A stretch of DNA of 64,000 bases, from the NCBI GenBank assembly GCA_021904315.1, contig CM038922.1:7229347-7293346 (forward strand), written 5' to 3'. Source of the stretch: Sphagnum magellanicum. Lineage: Eukaryota; Streptophyta; Sphagnopsida; Sphagnales; Sphagnaceae. Every line of letters starts with the position of its first letter. Within the stretch, counting starts at the first letter, position 1. Made by a program: the position numbers and the translations under genes. The notes beneath the pieces were generated by a model, which made no database searches, was not told the DNA's origin, and worked only from the letters and a program-made list of their open reading frames with translations. Below are positions 1 to 10,739 of this stretch, in pieces.

Positions 1-430
1 AAATGTTGGTTTCCGTTATTATATCGAGCTTTGGTCAAGCCTAGGTTCACATGTAGGCATCATGTGTAGGGGTCCATGTCATCTTCCAATCTTGATTAAA
101 ACCAAAAATGCCACTCATGCACAAATGATGGAGTGAACTTGATGACACAATAATTTCGTGTGGAGAAATTATAAACATCGACTAATATTATATTGTTGGT
201 GTTTGGCTCTCTGATGGTTTTCATAGAGTCAAAGGCAATTTGTCCAATGCAAACAATTTATGTAATATTTCTTAAATTGCTGATTGTCAAATTTTGAACA
301 TCGGTTTTTTGCAATCCTAATATTCTGAACATATTTATTTTGGCGAGACACAATTAACTAGGAGTTGAGCCAATGTCCATTACCCCTATAATGTGAGTTG
401 GTCAAGCCACATCTTATATATAAATTCGCT
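1..430. other. AT-rich spacer
   Basis: I see no gene or repeat structure here. No reading frame looks protein-like on either strand. Confidence 0.5.
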
Positions 431-459
431 TAGTCCGTCTATCTGAGGGCGGTCGTTAA

Positions 460-648
460 CGGTCTCTGCGATGCCGATTCTGCAACCCCCCAGAAATGAG
501 CCGCAGAGATCGATTCTGTTACGTATTTCCTTCTTTTTTTATCTTTTTTTTTCTGTCCGTCCGTCCGTCTCTGACAGGGCGTTCCGACTCATTAACGGTC
601 TCTGCGATGTCGATTCTGCAACCCCCCAGAAATGAGCCGCAGAGACCG
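460..648. repeat. Hairpin module, two tandem copies
   Basis: Two copies (460-512 and 596-648, offset 136 bp) begin CGGTCTCTGC and end GCAGAGAYCG, giving a 10-bp inverted repeat around a loop that holds a C6 run. The pairing is perfect in the second copy and has one mismatch in the first. Each copy is preceded by a CCGTC-rich stretch. A third copy, with the second arm lost, lies at 2491-2535. The family is not recognised. Confidence 0.75.
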
Positions 649-1160
649 ATTCTGCTACGTATTTGCTTCTTTTTTTTTCTTTTTTCTTTTGGATTTTTTT
701 TTTCGGAAAAATCTGAGGCTAAGTATTTGCTTCTTTTTTTATCTTTTTTTTGGATTAAAAAATTAAAAAAAAGAAATGGGTAGAAAAATCTAAGGCTACG
801 TATTTGCTTCTTTTTTTATCTTTTTTTTTGGATTTGTTTTTTTGGATTTTTCTCCCCTTCTCTTAAATTAACAAAATGAAGAAACAAAATAAAAAATAAA
901 AAATAAAAAATGGGCAGAAATATCTAAGGCTACGTGTTTGCTTCTTTTTTTATCTTTTTTTTTTTGGATTTTTCTCCCCTTCTCTTAAATTAACAAAAAT
1001 GAAAAAACAAAATAAAAAGTAAAAAATAAAAAATGGGCAGAAAAATCTAAGGCTACGTATTTGCTTCTTTTTTTATCTTTTTTTTTGGATTTGTTTTTTC
1101 GGAAAAATCTAAGGCTAAGTATTTGCTTCTTTTTTAATCTTTTTTTTTTTGGATTACGTC
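640..1160. repeat. T-rich tandem array
   Basis: About five copies of a unit containing CTAAGGCTACGTATTTGCTTC followed by T7-ATC-T8-9 and GGATT begin near 706, 786, 918, 1041 and 1104. Two units also carry a segment with TTCTCCCCTTCTC and an A-rich stretch. Unit length varies, so copies were gained and lost unevenly. Open frames across it are low-complexity and not genes. Confidence 0.75.
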
Positions 1161-1267
1161 TGGCCAGTAGCTCCGGGGAGCATTCACAACAACCGTGCAG
1201 GAGGAGAGGTTGCTTCCGGTCCGAAGAAGGCCGTCGTAGAAGCAACAGCACATTCGCCTTCGTTCTT

Positions 1268-1387
1268 GCATTCTCTGCATGTGTGGAGGGGGACACAAAA
1301 GCAAAGACAGAGACGTTCTTGGAAGTTGCATTCTTTGCATGTGTGGAGGGGGACACAGCAGCAAAGATAGAGACGTTCTTGGAAGTT
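1268..1387. repeat. 60-bp tandem duplication
   Basis: Units 1268-1327 and 1328-1387 share the GTGTGGAGGGGGACACA core and differ at a few bases. Because 60 is a multiple of three, all frames stay open across both units, which explains the overlapping open frames seen here on both strands. I see no coding signal beyond that. Confidence 0.85.
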
Positions 1388-1539
1388 TGGAATGCGGGAA
1401 GGGAATATGAATGTGGAAAACGTTTGCACTGCAAGAAGCGCCAGGTGAAGAAATGCTCCAAGAAGCATGATCCACACGCCAGGAGAAAGCGAACGACATT
1501 ACAAAATGGAAATGAAAGGTATTTGTAATGATCATTTTT

Positions 1540-3110
1540 TGCTGAAATTGTACATACATCTAATGTGTCATACTCCAACTCTGGGAAATGAAGACCATGA
1601 CAAAATGCACATGATGGTTGTGTACGAATTTTGGTTTTGGTTTAAGAAATTGGTGTGGGATTTGGACAGGATTTCAGCTTAAAAATTTGATTTGAACTTG
1701 ACCTAGGGTGAGTGATATTTTGAATATCATGTGTGCACCTTAAAGATGGGCATGTTTCATAGAAGCGCATGCATATAAATTAAATTCTAGATCCAATAAA
1801 TGAAGGTTGAAGTTTGAACCAATAAACGAAGGTTGAAGTTTGAACCTGCCATAAAGGACCAAGTCATTATGCAATGAGTTGCTTGTTTCAACTGCATAAA
1901 ACTCGCTTAGAAATTTTTGTCTATGTGAAGGGTGCATCATAATTCTTGTGCCCTTGGAGTGGACATTACCAATTCTGATTTCACCTTATGAAAAATGTGA
2001 AACCTTCTGCTCTGATTTCGCAATGAGTTTTCTGCCATGTGAAGCCTGGAGGCAAGGACATCACCAAAATTGGGCTTGCACTTGACTCTCACTGTGTGAG
2101 CCTTTATTTTTAATACCCTTGCCCTCAGGCTTTACCCTACATTGAATGCGATGCTTCCAAGTGTTAAAAGCAGTCTAAATGGTGAGAGGGGCTCATTTAT
2201 TTCACATTTGCCACCACAATTGGGCACTAAAATATCTTGTATGTTGTTATATAAATTTTGGCATACCAACTATCTCCATATATTTGAATCAATCGATTTT
2301 GGATGTTAGCTTTTGCAAATTTGATTATGTTAAGATAGAAAGACAATGTAACTTGATGCCTCATAGTAGCACAAGAGAGTTGCAGCAAGCAATGTCGTGT
2401 GCTAGGTGCTTTGGGAAGCAGATCATTATAACGTTTTTCCTTTCACTTAGTCCGTTCGTCTGTCTGTGACAGGGTGTTTCGACCCGTTAACGGTCTCTGC
2501 AATGCCGATTCTGCAACCCCCCAAAAATGAGCCGGTCAACAAGTTTGTTCAATTTAGTAGACAGATTTTTCAAGAAACTTTCTCTTTGAATTGCTACAAA
2601 TCCCCAAAGTGTAAGCATTTTTAGTTTCAAGATTCAGCAAACTCTGACTGTCTTACAACTTGAAAACCTAAAACCTTGAGATGAAATGTCTACAACATGG
2701 AAGGTTTAATGTAATTGTCTTATGATAGGTGGAGGGTTAAAATCAATTGTTATTAACTTTTTCCAAAATAAAACAATTCCATGCTAATGAAGATGCATTT
2801 GATGTAGTCATTGTCTATCCAATGATCGACCACATATGATTTCAAGCTCTTTTTATCTTTTCAATTTTATCCTTCGTACTAAAACCAAGCCTAAAAATTT
2901 GGTGATAATTAGCCAAAAGTAAAATGATTTTGCACTAATGTATATGATGGCCTTTCAACAACAATTGATTTATTATTGTTTAGGGATATTATTATTATTA
3001 TTTCCAACCAATATGGTTTAGCAAATATGGTATTATGAGCACCAAAAATATTCAAGGAGCTAAAACATTATTAATGTAATCCCAATGATAATTACTAGCT
3101 ACATCACTAT
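1540..3110. other. Spacer with a 26-bp duplication
   Basis: AT-rich spacer with no gene recognised. A 26-bp direct duplication (CCAATAAAYGAAGGTTGAAG core) sits at 1793-1844. The third hairpin-module copy is at 2445-2535. Confidence 0.5.
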
Positions 3111-3112
3111 GT

Positions 3113-4307
3113 GATGCAGAGGCCCGTGCCTGGCTAACAAACCAGGAACGGCAGCAGCAGCGAGATCGTGACCGCGAGCAGCATGCAGGAGTCAGCAAGA
3201 TTTGCACATAGCAGCCTGCGTCCCCCTTTCAGAATTTGATGAGGCCACTATTCCGGTGCTTGACATAGGGGGTAGGACAGCTGAGTGCCAGCATTGCCGA
3301 GCTATGATTTGGCCTAATGAGGCTTCCCGGGGACACGCAGACCTTTGCTGTGCTAAAGGCAGATCTTGCAGCTATGAGGCCCTCTTCCCCATTCCTCCTC
3401 CTCAACCATTGCGGGACCTACTCACTTCTAAGCCTGCCCTTGGTGCACGCCTCCCCCTTGCCACCGTATCTTTTCGCAAGCACATCCGGAAATACAATTC
3501 CTCCTTGTAGATGGCCTCCTCTGGCATTAACATCCAGTCACCCGCAGATGGGGTCAGTATGATTGCCATAAGGGGCACTGTGCATCATTTGCTGGGGCCA
3601 TTGGCATCTCCTCAAAGGAGCCCCCACTAGTTTGCCTAGCTGTATATCATAGACAATGCGGATGCTCAGGCTACTGCCCGTTTTGCTACTTTTGGTCACG
3701 GCAACGTAGACTTGGACCGTCGCACTTTACAAGAGCTACAACAGATGCTTTTGGGGAGCAATGTCTATGTTCAGCGCTTTGTGCAGGCCATGGATTTGCC
3801 CCCTCAAGACCTAGCTAACTATGAAATTCTCATTTGTGTTGATGGTAACGTTGACCGCCGCCGCTACAACGCCCCCACATCCAGCGAGGTGGCCGGCCTG
3901 ATGCTTGGTGAATGAATGGGGTGGCTACATGTCTGCTTTTGGGTGCCCCATTTTGTGCTGTTTTCGATGGTGTTGGCCATCTTAATTGCTATGTTCCTCG
4001 ACATCACGTTCCTTCCATCATCCAAGCAACTGTCTCGGTTGTGCTTGATTTGTCTTTTGTGTTGTACGTGCTCACAAGCGACGGTGACCCTGAAGGTAGC
4101 AATCCACGAGACATCAGGGTGTGGGCTAGGGGCGGGGGGTTATGTAGGATTAGTGATGCCCATTGTGTTTATGACCCTCTGCATTTTGTCCTGTTCCACC
4201 CACATGGAGAGCCCGGCTGGCACCCAAATATTACTGGCGCTACCCTCGCGGTTGTGGATGTGCTAAGCTCTGAAGACGAGCAACACCAACCATCTGAAGA
4301 TGAGTAA
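3113..4307 (+). pseudogene. Helitron polyprotein, N-terminal part
   Basis: The basic segment at 3113-3205 is in one frame. The frame shifts before 3202-3510, which carries the Helitron finger (CQHC...CC around 3286-3350) and ends ...RKYNSSL. The same frame continues through TAG codons at 3508, 3628 and 3637; the last falls inside the family's conserved FAQLYI motif, where Gln is expected. It then runs through YNAPTSSEVAGLMLG near 3863-3909. A probable intron follows (donor GTGAAT near 3908, acceptor near 4076; phases do not join cleanly). Coding resumes with NPRDIRVW and a FHPHGEPGWH motif, then a TAA at 4305. Confidence 0.85.
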
Positions 4308-4328
4308 CAGCCTGATCTGGAGCTGGTA

Positions 4329-6505
4329 GTGGACCCCGGGCGTGGTGGAGGTAGGGGCAGGGGTAGGGGCAAAGGTTGTGGTAAGGGTAGGGGCCGATAC
4401 AGAAGCACTGCTACAGGGCCCATCGCTCGCAAGGTTACTGCCAGGGAATACGCAGCTTACTTCATGCATGACCGCAACCCTCCCACCAATAGCACGTTCA
4501 CTTATGGCAAGAGGCTATATTAAGAGTGGGTGGTTGACCAGTACTCCAAGGTTGAGGTGCAGCGGCTGCGATGGGTGCGTCTCAACCAGACCACCCTACG
4601 TGCTGACCAATATAAAGGATTGGTAGATGCCATGCAACAAGACGGGGCTAACAGCACCAACTCTGGGCGCATGGTGGTCCTTCCAGCCAGTTTTGCTGGT
4701 AGCCCTCGCCACATGAACCAGCTCTACCAGGATTCCATGGCCTTTGTAAGAAAGTTTGGGAAACCTGACCTATTCATAACCATGACGTGCAACCCAAATT
4801 GGCCAGAGATTTTGCATGAGTTGAGGCGTGGGGAGGAAACCAACGACCGCCCTGACTTGACATCTAGGGTGTTCAGCATGAAGCTCAATACCCTCCTTAA
4901 AGACCTTTTGCAGAATGGTGTTTTGGGCATTACGATGGCGGACATCCATGTGGTAGAACGGCAGAAGCGGGGCTTGCCGCACGATCACATTTTGATCATT
5001 CTACGCAGCCAGGACCAACCGCGTGACAACAGCGAGTATGATCGGATCATGTGTGCGGAGCTGCCAGACAAATCCACCCACCCCGAGCTTTACAACATTG
5101 TGACATTTCGCATGCTACATGGGCCCTGTGGGGCCTTACAATCCTCATGTGCTTACATGGTGAATGGGGCTTGCAGCAAGGGTTATCCCAAGACTTTCCA
5201 GCTCCAAATTGAGGACTCCACCTGCAGCTACCCAACCTACCGACGACGGGACGATGGCAGGACCTTCACCCACCCCACGTGAGTGCAGCTGTTGGAAATT
5301 TGGCAAGTGAGTTGTTGTCCTGTGCACTTGAGCATAAGTGTATGTGTTTGAGTTTTTCCTGGAAACTCATTTCTTCCACATTCTGCGTCCTTTCACATCA
5401 TCATGCTTCAGGTGAATTTTGGGACGCCAACGTGACTGACAAATTCTTGCTGCTGCCCCATCCCCCTTACAGCGCGGGCTTTGTCTTTGACAACCGTTGG
5501 GTCGTCCCGTACAACCCCTACCTGACCATGCGATACAAATGCCACATCAATGTTAAAGTGTGCAGCTCCATCACGGCTGTGAAATACCTTTACAAGTATG
5601 TTTACAAAGGTCACAACCGTGCTTTGGCAGTGGTGCAGCCGGAAGTTGGGGCTCTGCCGGTTGTAGCGCCTCAAGCGGCTACAGGTGGGGCCGATGGGAA
5701 CAATGTGCTTACCGCCCGAGATGAAGTCCAAAATTACCTCGATGGGCGGTATGTTAGTGCTAGCGAAGCTTGCCATCAGCTTTTTGCCTTCGACTTGTAC
5801 GGCATGCACCCCAATGTTTACCGTTTAGCTGTTCATCTGCCTAATGAGCAAACCTCTTACTTTCCTAAGGGGACCACGGTTGGGGAAGCCATGATGCGCA
5901 ATAACTCCACCACTTTGACTGGGTGGTGTGACTTTAACCGAAATGCCAAATCTAAATATGCGGCTGCAGCCACTTTGGCTCACAACAACAACGACCCTGC
6001 ACCACCACTGCCTGCTGCGCTAACCACACTGTACCCGGATTTTCCCGAAATCGCTGTGTGGAACAAATCCAAAAAGGTGTGGCACCTCTGAAAAAGGGCA
6101 ATGGGGCGGCGGGGTGCAGGTCGAAACAATCATGTCACATTGGGAACTATGGGGCGCATGTACTTTGTGCAACCCTCAGAAGGCGAGCGTTATTATCTAC
6201 GAGTTTTGCTTACCCACATTGCAGGGGCCACATGCTTTGAGGACCTTAGAACTACCCACCAACCCCACACCCCTACCACAGTTGTGCACCCCACTTTTAA
6301 AATTGCTTGCCTTGCACGTGGCTTGCTGCAAGATGATGCTGAATGGGACCAGTGCCTTTCAGATGCTGTTGGCGTGGAACTCCCTAGAAGCTTGCGACAA
6401 CTTTTTGCTAGCCTGCTCATTTTCAACAACGTCAGCAATCTTGGGCGACTGTGGGACAAGCATAAGGGAGCCTTTATGAAGGATTTCCTACACCAAGCAC
6501 GCCAG
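4329..6505 (+). pseudogene. Helitron HUH-Rep nuclease region
   Basis: This is the replication-initiator part, which would nick and rejoin DNA during rolling-circle transposition. The HUH motif is HDH in RGLPHDHIL (codons 4980-4988). The paired tyrosines lie in KYLYKYVYKG (5582-5611). The frame starts with a Gly/Arg-rich tract (about 4329-4400), reads through TAA at 4521 into WVVDQYSK, and holds FVRKFGKPDLFITMTCNPNW. An intron at 5279-5472 interrupts it. It reads through TGA at 6089 into the GRMYFV and GERYYLRVLL motifs. The catalytic residues are intact; the nonsense codons are what kill it. Confidence 0.9.
5279..5472 (+). other. Intron in Helitron Rep region
   Basis: The donor is GTGAGT at 5279 and the acceptor TTACAG ends at 5472 (194 bp). 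Removing it joins HPT to AGFVFDNRWVVPYN in frame, as expected for the family. Read unspliced, the frame stops at once at 5280. Confidence 0.7.
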
Positions 6506-6745
6506 GTGAGTGGTCAAAAGGCCTCCACAAAGGAAGTGTATATTATAAGCCTCCCTTTCGTTGGGTTGTGATGGTATAAGTTGTGCTCTGTTGTCTTCTT
6601 TGAACTGTTGCCTGGAAACTCCTCCATGTGGTGCTCAATGAGTTGCTGGATCCTATTGCAGACCAGATTTCCTTGGCAGTTGTAAGCATGAATAACTGTG
6701 CACTTCTGGATTATAACCCCCCCCGCCCCTGATTGCGTCGCGCAG
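6506..6745 (+). other. Intron between Rep and helicase regions
   Basis: The donor CAG|GTGAGT is at 6506 and the acceptor CGCGCAG ends at 6745 (240 bp). Both exons are in phase 0, so HQARQ joins VTPNRQLDQTILDQG without a shift. Confidence 0.75.
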
Positions 6746-8454
6746 GTAACGCCCAACCGGCAACTGGACCAAACCATCCTTGACCAGGGCTTGCGGGAAG
6801 TGGAACAGTTGTTGCAGGCCCAAGGGGGGAAAACCCTAGAGGATTTTGAGCTGCCTATCCTTGCATAGTTGGCTGCCCTGGGGGACGCTGTTGTATCCGA
6901 GGAGCGGGCCAGATACAATGTGACGCGGCAAGCTCAGCGTCTTGCTCGAGATGTGCCTTTGCTAAATCAACACCAGCGCTCCATTTACGCTGATGTCATT
7001 GACGCGGTCCATGACCCCAGGCCGGTGGACAAAACCTTTTTTGTTGATGGGCTGGGAGGGGCTGGTAAGACTTTCCTCTACGGGTGCCTACTCAGCAAGG
7101 TGCGCTCTACTTGTGACATAGCATTATCGGTGGCATCTTCTGGCATTGCAGCCTTGCTTTTGGAGGGCGGCTGCACAGCTCACTCACGTTTCAAAATTCC
7201 CATAGCAGGCCTTTGTGGCTCCTCTACTTGCTATGTTCCCCTGAACAGTCCACAAGCGACCTTGATTCAAGTTGCATGCCTCATTGTGTGGGATGAGGCA
7301 CCCATGGCCCACAAGCATGTGTTTAAGGTTGTGAACCGCACGTTCCAACATGTTATGGGTGTTGTTAACCTTGTCTTAAAGGACATCCTTTTTGAGGGCA
7401 AGGTTGTTGTCATGGGAGGTGATTTTAGGCAGCTATTGCCTGTGGTTCCTCGGGGCACGAGAGGCCAGATTGTGGATGCTAGTCTCAAGAGGTCTGCAAT
7501 CGTTTGGCACAGTGTTAAAGTGCGTCACCTGCATGAAAACATACGTGTTCAGAGGCTTCTGGCACAGGGTGGAACCACCGTCGCGATCAATGCCCAACAA
7601 CAACAAGCTTGGGCAGACTATTTGCAGCGCATTAGGGAGGGCACAGAGCAAGTCTTTCCTGAGGTTGGGGAGCAGGCTATTTTGATCCCAGAAGACATGT
7701 GCTGCCAGGGTGACACCATTGATAGCGTGGTCGATGAAGTTTACAGTGACCTTGGCCGCTTCACAGATTCGCAGTCGCGCAATGAGCACATCATTCAGAG
7801 GGCCATTTTAACTCCATTGAACGAGGACATTGACAGCATCAACACCACCATCATGAATCGGTTTGACCTCACCACACCTGACGGCCCACCAGCACAACAC
7901 CGCACATACCAAAGCGTTGATTCTATTGTGCAAGGCGAACAGAGAGGGGTTTACCTCATTGAGTTTCTAAACTCCCTCAGCATGTCAGGGGTGCCACCGC
8001 ACACTTTGACCTTGCATGAAGGATGTCCGATGATTTTGCTGCGGAATATGTCGGGCGGCCTTGCAAATGGCACTCGGTCAAGCCGATGCAGCACATAATT
8101 GATGCTGAGATTGCCACAGGACCAGACAAGGGTAGGCACGTTTTCATTCCCCACCTCAACATCACTCCCTCTGACACAAAAAGGATGCCTTTTACTCTTC
8201 GTCGGCGACAGTTCCCATTATGGCCCACATTTGCCATGACTATCAACAAGGCCCAGGGGCAAACACTGCAAACAATGGGGGTGTACTTACCCAAGCCTGT
8301 TTTTTGCCACGGGCAGCTTTATGTGGCTTTCTCTCGGTGCAGCTCACGATGAGGCGTCCGGGTGCTGGTACGGGGTGGCAGCAGGGTAGCTCTGAATGGG
8401 GCCCCTACTGGCATTTACACCAGTAATGTGGTCTACCGCAAGGTGCTACAGTGA
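6746..8454 (+). pseudogene. Helitron PIF1-type helicase region
   Basis: This 5'-to-3' SF1B helicase domain would unwind DNA during transposition. Walker A is GLGGAGKTF (about 7050-7075), Walker B is VWDEAP (about 7288-7305), and the GGDFRQLLPVV motif is near 7415-7446. A TAG at 6866 breaks the start, just after ELPILA. A frameshift near 8079-8090, right after LANGTR, moves the reading to the frame that carries TFAMTINKAQGQTL and GQLYVAFSR. A TGA at 8350 precedes the last codons, which end NVVYRKVLQ and a stop at 8452-8454. Helicase motifs are otherwise well kept, so inactivation may be fairly recent. Confidence 0.92.
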
Positions 8455-8710
8455 TTCTTCTTGTGGGTACGAGGTTCTTTGGGGTCTCCTTTGGACTCCA
8501 AGTTTTTTTCCAGGGCTTGGGCTTTGGTTTCATCCAAGGGGACTTTTATATATATCAGGCATTCCGCCCATGTATGTTTTCATGGGGGACTTTTCAAAAA
8601 CAATAAATTAAAAAAAAAAAAAATTGTTTTGCGCCTTTCTGTGTCTCTCTCTTGGTTTAAAGAAACCGGGGGACTTCACAGTGTTTGAAGGTCACGAGTA
8701 CCCACTAGTG
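8455..8710 (+). other. Helitron 3' flank with AATAAA and A14 run
   Basis: AATAAA (8602-8607) is followed after only two bases by a 14-A run (8610-8623). That is too close for normal cleavage and may be chance. A CTAGT at 8705-8709 resembles a Helitron CTRRT end, but I found no convincing hairpin just before it. Confidence 0.35.
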
Positions 8711-9670
8711 TTTCATAATTTAATGAAAAGTAAGTTTCCTCAATAGGATAGAACCCTGACCACAGAGGTCTTGCCCATGCAATAGGTAAGTTCTACAACC
8801 TGTTAAAAATGACCCCCAACTTTGAAGCACCTACAGTAGAACACCCACAGTTTGGTACCTTGCTCATGATCAATATTGAACAATTTTTTTACTCACCATA
8901 TCACTTGCCAAACCCAAGGGTGCATCAAAGGGTAACCAAATTGTCAATTGAATTTACAAGTCATAATAAAATAAATGTCCAATTTTTTCCATGACCCACA
9001 TTTGATTGTTTGACTTAGAAATAGATAGATAGTCTATTGCACATGAAGTCGAGTATATGAAATTTTAGAAGTAGGATTGTTTTGAGACTTTTGGTTTTGA
9101 AAGATTGGCTATATTTAAAATTTTGGGTTGCTTATGGTAATATTGTGCATTAGTTGATTAAAAAGGTGAAGTAGATCAAAATGAAAAGGTATATAATGTT
9201 ATTCTTTCTTGGACCTTCAAGATCCTATCCATGATTCACAAAATATCATAAAGAAAAATATGTAAAATGCACAAGAAGCAAAAATATTATTAGTAAAATA
9301 TCTCACACAAATTAGTCTAAATTAAGTATATGTATTAATGGGAATACATATATACGCCATAACACGGTTCGTTAATAGGTGGCCTTAGTCCCAAACCTAT
9401 ATGTAAAATTCAAGAACATACAAGATAATAAGTACCCCAGGTTGTAACGGGGGCAATTAGCCTAGCTTCAAAACGGTCTCAAACAATTTTGGAAATAGAA
9501 ATTTTATGCAGTCAATGAGAAGGCTCAACATGCAGTTGGGGTGGGCCTTAGCTTTTACAAACAATTGTGCGTATGCATGGAACATTCTACAGGGACACAC
9601 CACCAATCCATGTTGCGCTAATGGCCAAAGCACACAAGGTTTGTAACCATCCACGAAATACTTCAAAAGA
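8711..9670. other. AT-rich spacer
   Basis: No gene or clear repeat seen. Confidence 0.5.
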
Positions 9671-9675
9671 GAAAC

Positions 9676-9681
9676 TTTATT
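9676..9681 (-). terminator. Poly(A) signal of germin-like gene
   Basis: AATAAA on the minus strand, about 160 bases past the stop codon of the germin-like gene. The position suits a plant 3' UTR. Confidence 0.5.
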
Positions 9682-9838
9682 GAGAATTGAATGGCATGAC
9701 AGTCAACTCAACCACTTTCATGTCAAGTGGGATACTGAATCTGATGCCCTGCACAAAATTTGCTGCAGTGCCAAAGGTTGCATCTCATGCAACATCTATA
9801 GACATTTAAAGTAAGTATGAATATATGTGACCTTTGAT

Positions 9839-10525
9839 TCAAGGTTTCTTATTAGCAGCTTCGACTGCGTGCTCGATCTTTTGGACTGCCTTTTCACCCA
9901 ATCCGAATGCTTTTTCCAAGACCGCCTCGCTGATGCCGGAATTGAATAACGCTACTGCCTGAAATTGCGCACCTGGGTTCTGGCTGTTCAGGGCTGCAAT
10001 TGCAGTTGCAGTACCGTCGCACACGTTGAGCTCGAAGTGCAAAAGACCTCTGGGGAACACAAACACATCGCCCTTCTGCAATGTGGTTGCATAAAGTGTT
10101 TCATTGGTGCTCACGAAACCGACGAGCAAAGAACCCTCCACCACGAAAATGATCTCTGTGGCCCGAGGGTGTGTGTGAGGTGGGACGAGACCTCCTTTAG
10201 CGAAGTCCAGGCGTGCCATGGAAATCCCCAAAGTGTTGATGCCCGGGAACTGACCTGCAGCTGCTGCTGTGACGCTACTTCCAAGGGGGTTGTTGGTGTT
10301 TCCAGGGGTGGCCAAGAGAGTGGACTTGAAGTCGGCGCCGTTCACAAGGGCAGGGTTCTTGCAGACCAGACCGTTAACGATGGTGGGGTTGTTGGGATCG
10401 GCGACACAGAAGTCTTGTTCTGGGTCCGCATCTGATGCAATGGCCATCATGGGGAGGAGAGCTAGCTGCAACACAAAAAGTGCCACTGTGACACGACGAA
10501 CATGAGCTGAAAAGCTCCCAGCCAT
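9839..10525 (-). CDS. Germin-like protein (cupin), secreted
   Basis: A 228-residue secreted cupin of the germin-like family. These are extracellular, often manganese-binding hexamers, some with superoxide dismutase or oxalate oxidase activity; the activity here cannot be read from sequence. Residues 1-30 form a signal peptide with a hydrophobic core VALFVLQLALLPMM and a likely cut near ALA/S. Cys40 and Cys55 match the family's N-terminal disulfide. Germin box 1 (GGLVPPHTHPRATE) gives metal ligands His117, His119 and Glu124. Box 2 (GDVFVFPRGLLHFELN) gives His163. NET at 141 is a glycosylation site. I chose the ATG at 10525 because the longer frame, from 10570, puts 15 polar residues before the signal peptide. 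Length is normal and there is no intron in the CDS. Confidence 0.95.
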   Translation of the reverse strand: MAGSFSAHVRRVTVALFVLQLALLPMMAIASDADPEQDFCVADPNNPTIVNGLVCKNPALVNGADFKSTLLATPGNTNNPLGSSVTAAAAGQFPGINTLGISMARLDFAKGGLVPPHTHPRATEIIFVVEGSLLVGFVSTNETLYATTLQKGDVFVFPRGLLHFELNVCDGTATAIAALNSQNPGAQFQAVALFNSGISEAVLEKAFGLGEKAVQKIEHAVEAANKKP

Positions 10526-10721
10526 TATGTTGACGAATGCTTGTTGGGGAGACTGCTGCAAATTGAGCAAAGTTAGTGAATACTCTTGACCCCAGGTAGG
10601 CAGAAAACAATTGAGCCAGCAATACTAGTGTAGGACGAAGGGGTCTGATAGGCAAGGAAAGCAGTGTAAGAAGAAGAGTCCGGTGAGCTCTGCAGTTGGA
10701 ATGGAGGAGTGTGCAGTTTGG

Positions 10722-10729
10722 ATTTATAG
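10722..10729 (-). promoter_or_regulatory. TATA box of germin-like gene
   Basis: CTATAAAT on the minus strand, about 200 bases upstream of the chosen ATG. It is the only good TATA box in the near upstream region. Confidence 0.65.
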
Positions 10730-10739
10730 TGAGATGGCC

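Larger units (their letters stand above)
3113..8454 (+). mobile_element. Degenerate Helitron (Rep/helicase transposon)
   Basis: A co-linear, full-span Helitron coding region, clearly richer in GC than its flanks. In order it has a basic N-terminal segment, a Cys-rich finger, the Helitron N-terminal domain, the HUH/Y2 Rep domain, and a PIF1-family helicase with the C-terminal MTINKAQGQTL motif. Eight in-frame stops and at least two frameshifts make it non-functional. Helitrons normally start TC and end CTRR with a nearby hairpin. I could not fix either terminus, so the limits given are those of coding homology only. No captured host gene is evident. Confidence 0.93.

Noticed and set aside
1061-1528. 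Open frames of up to 197 codons around 985-1578 on both strands
   Set aside because: They come from the T-rich array and the 60-bp duplication. The peptides are low-complexity and repeat-derived.
3508-8352. Stops in the Helitron as sites of U-to-C RNA editing
   Set aside because: U-to-C editing of TAA/TAG/TGA is known from organelle transcripts of some ferns and hornworts. This is a nuclear transposon, and plain C-to-T decay explains it better.
8602-8623. AATAAA plus A14 as a retrocopy poly(A) tail
   Set aside because: The spacing is only two bases and the Helitron introns are still present, so it was not copied from a spliced mRNA.
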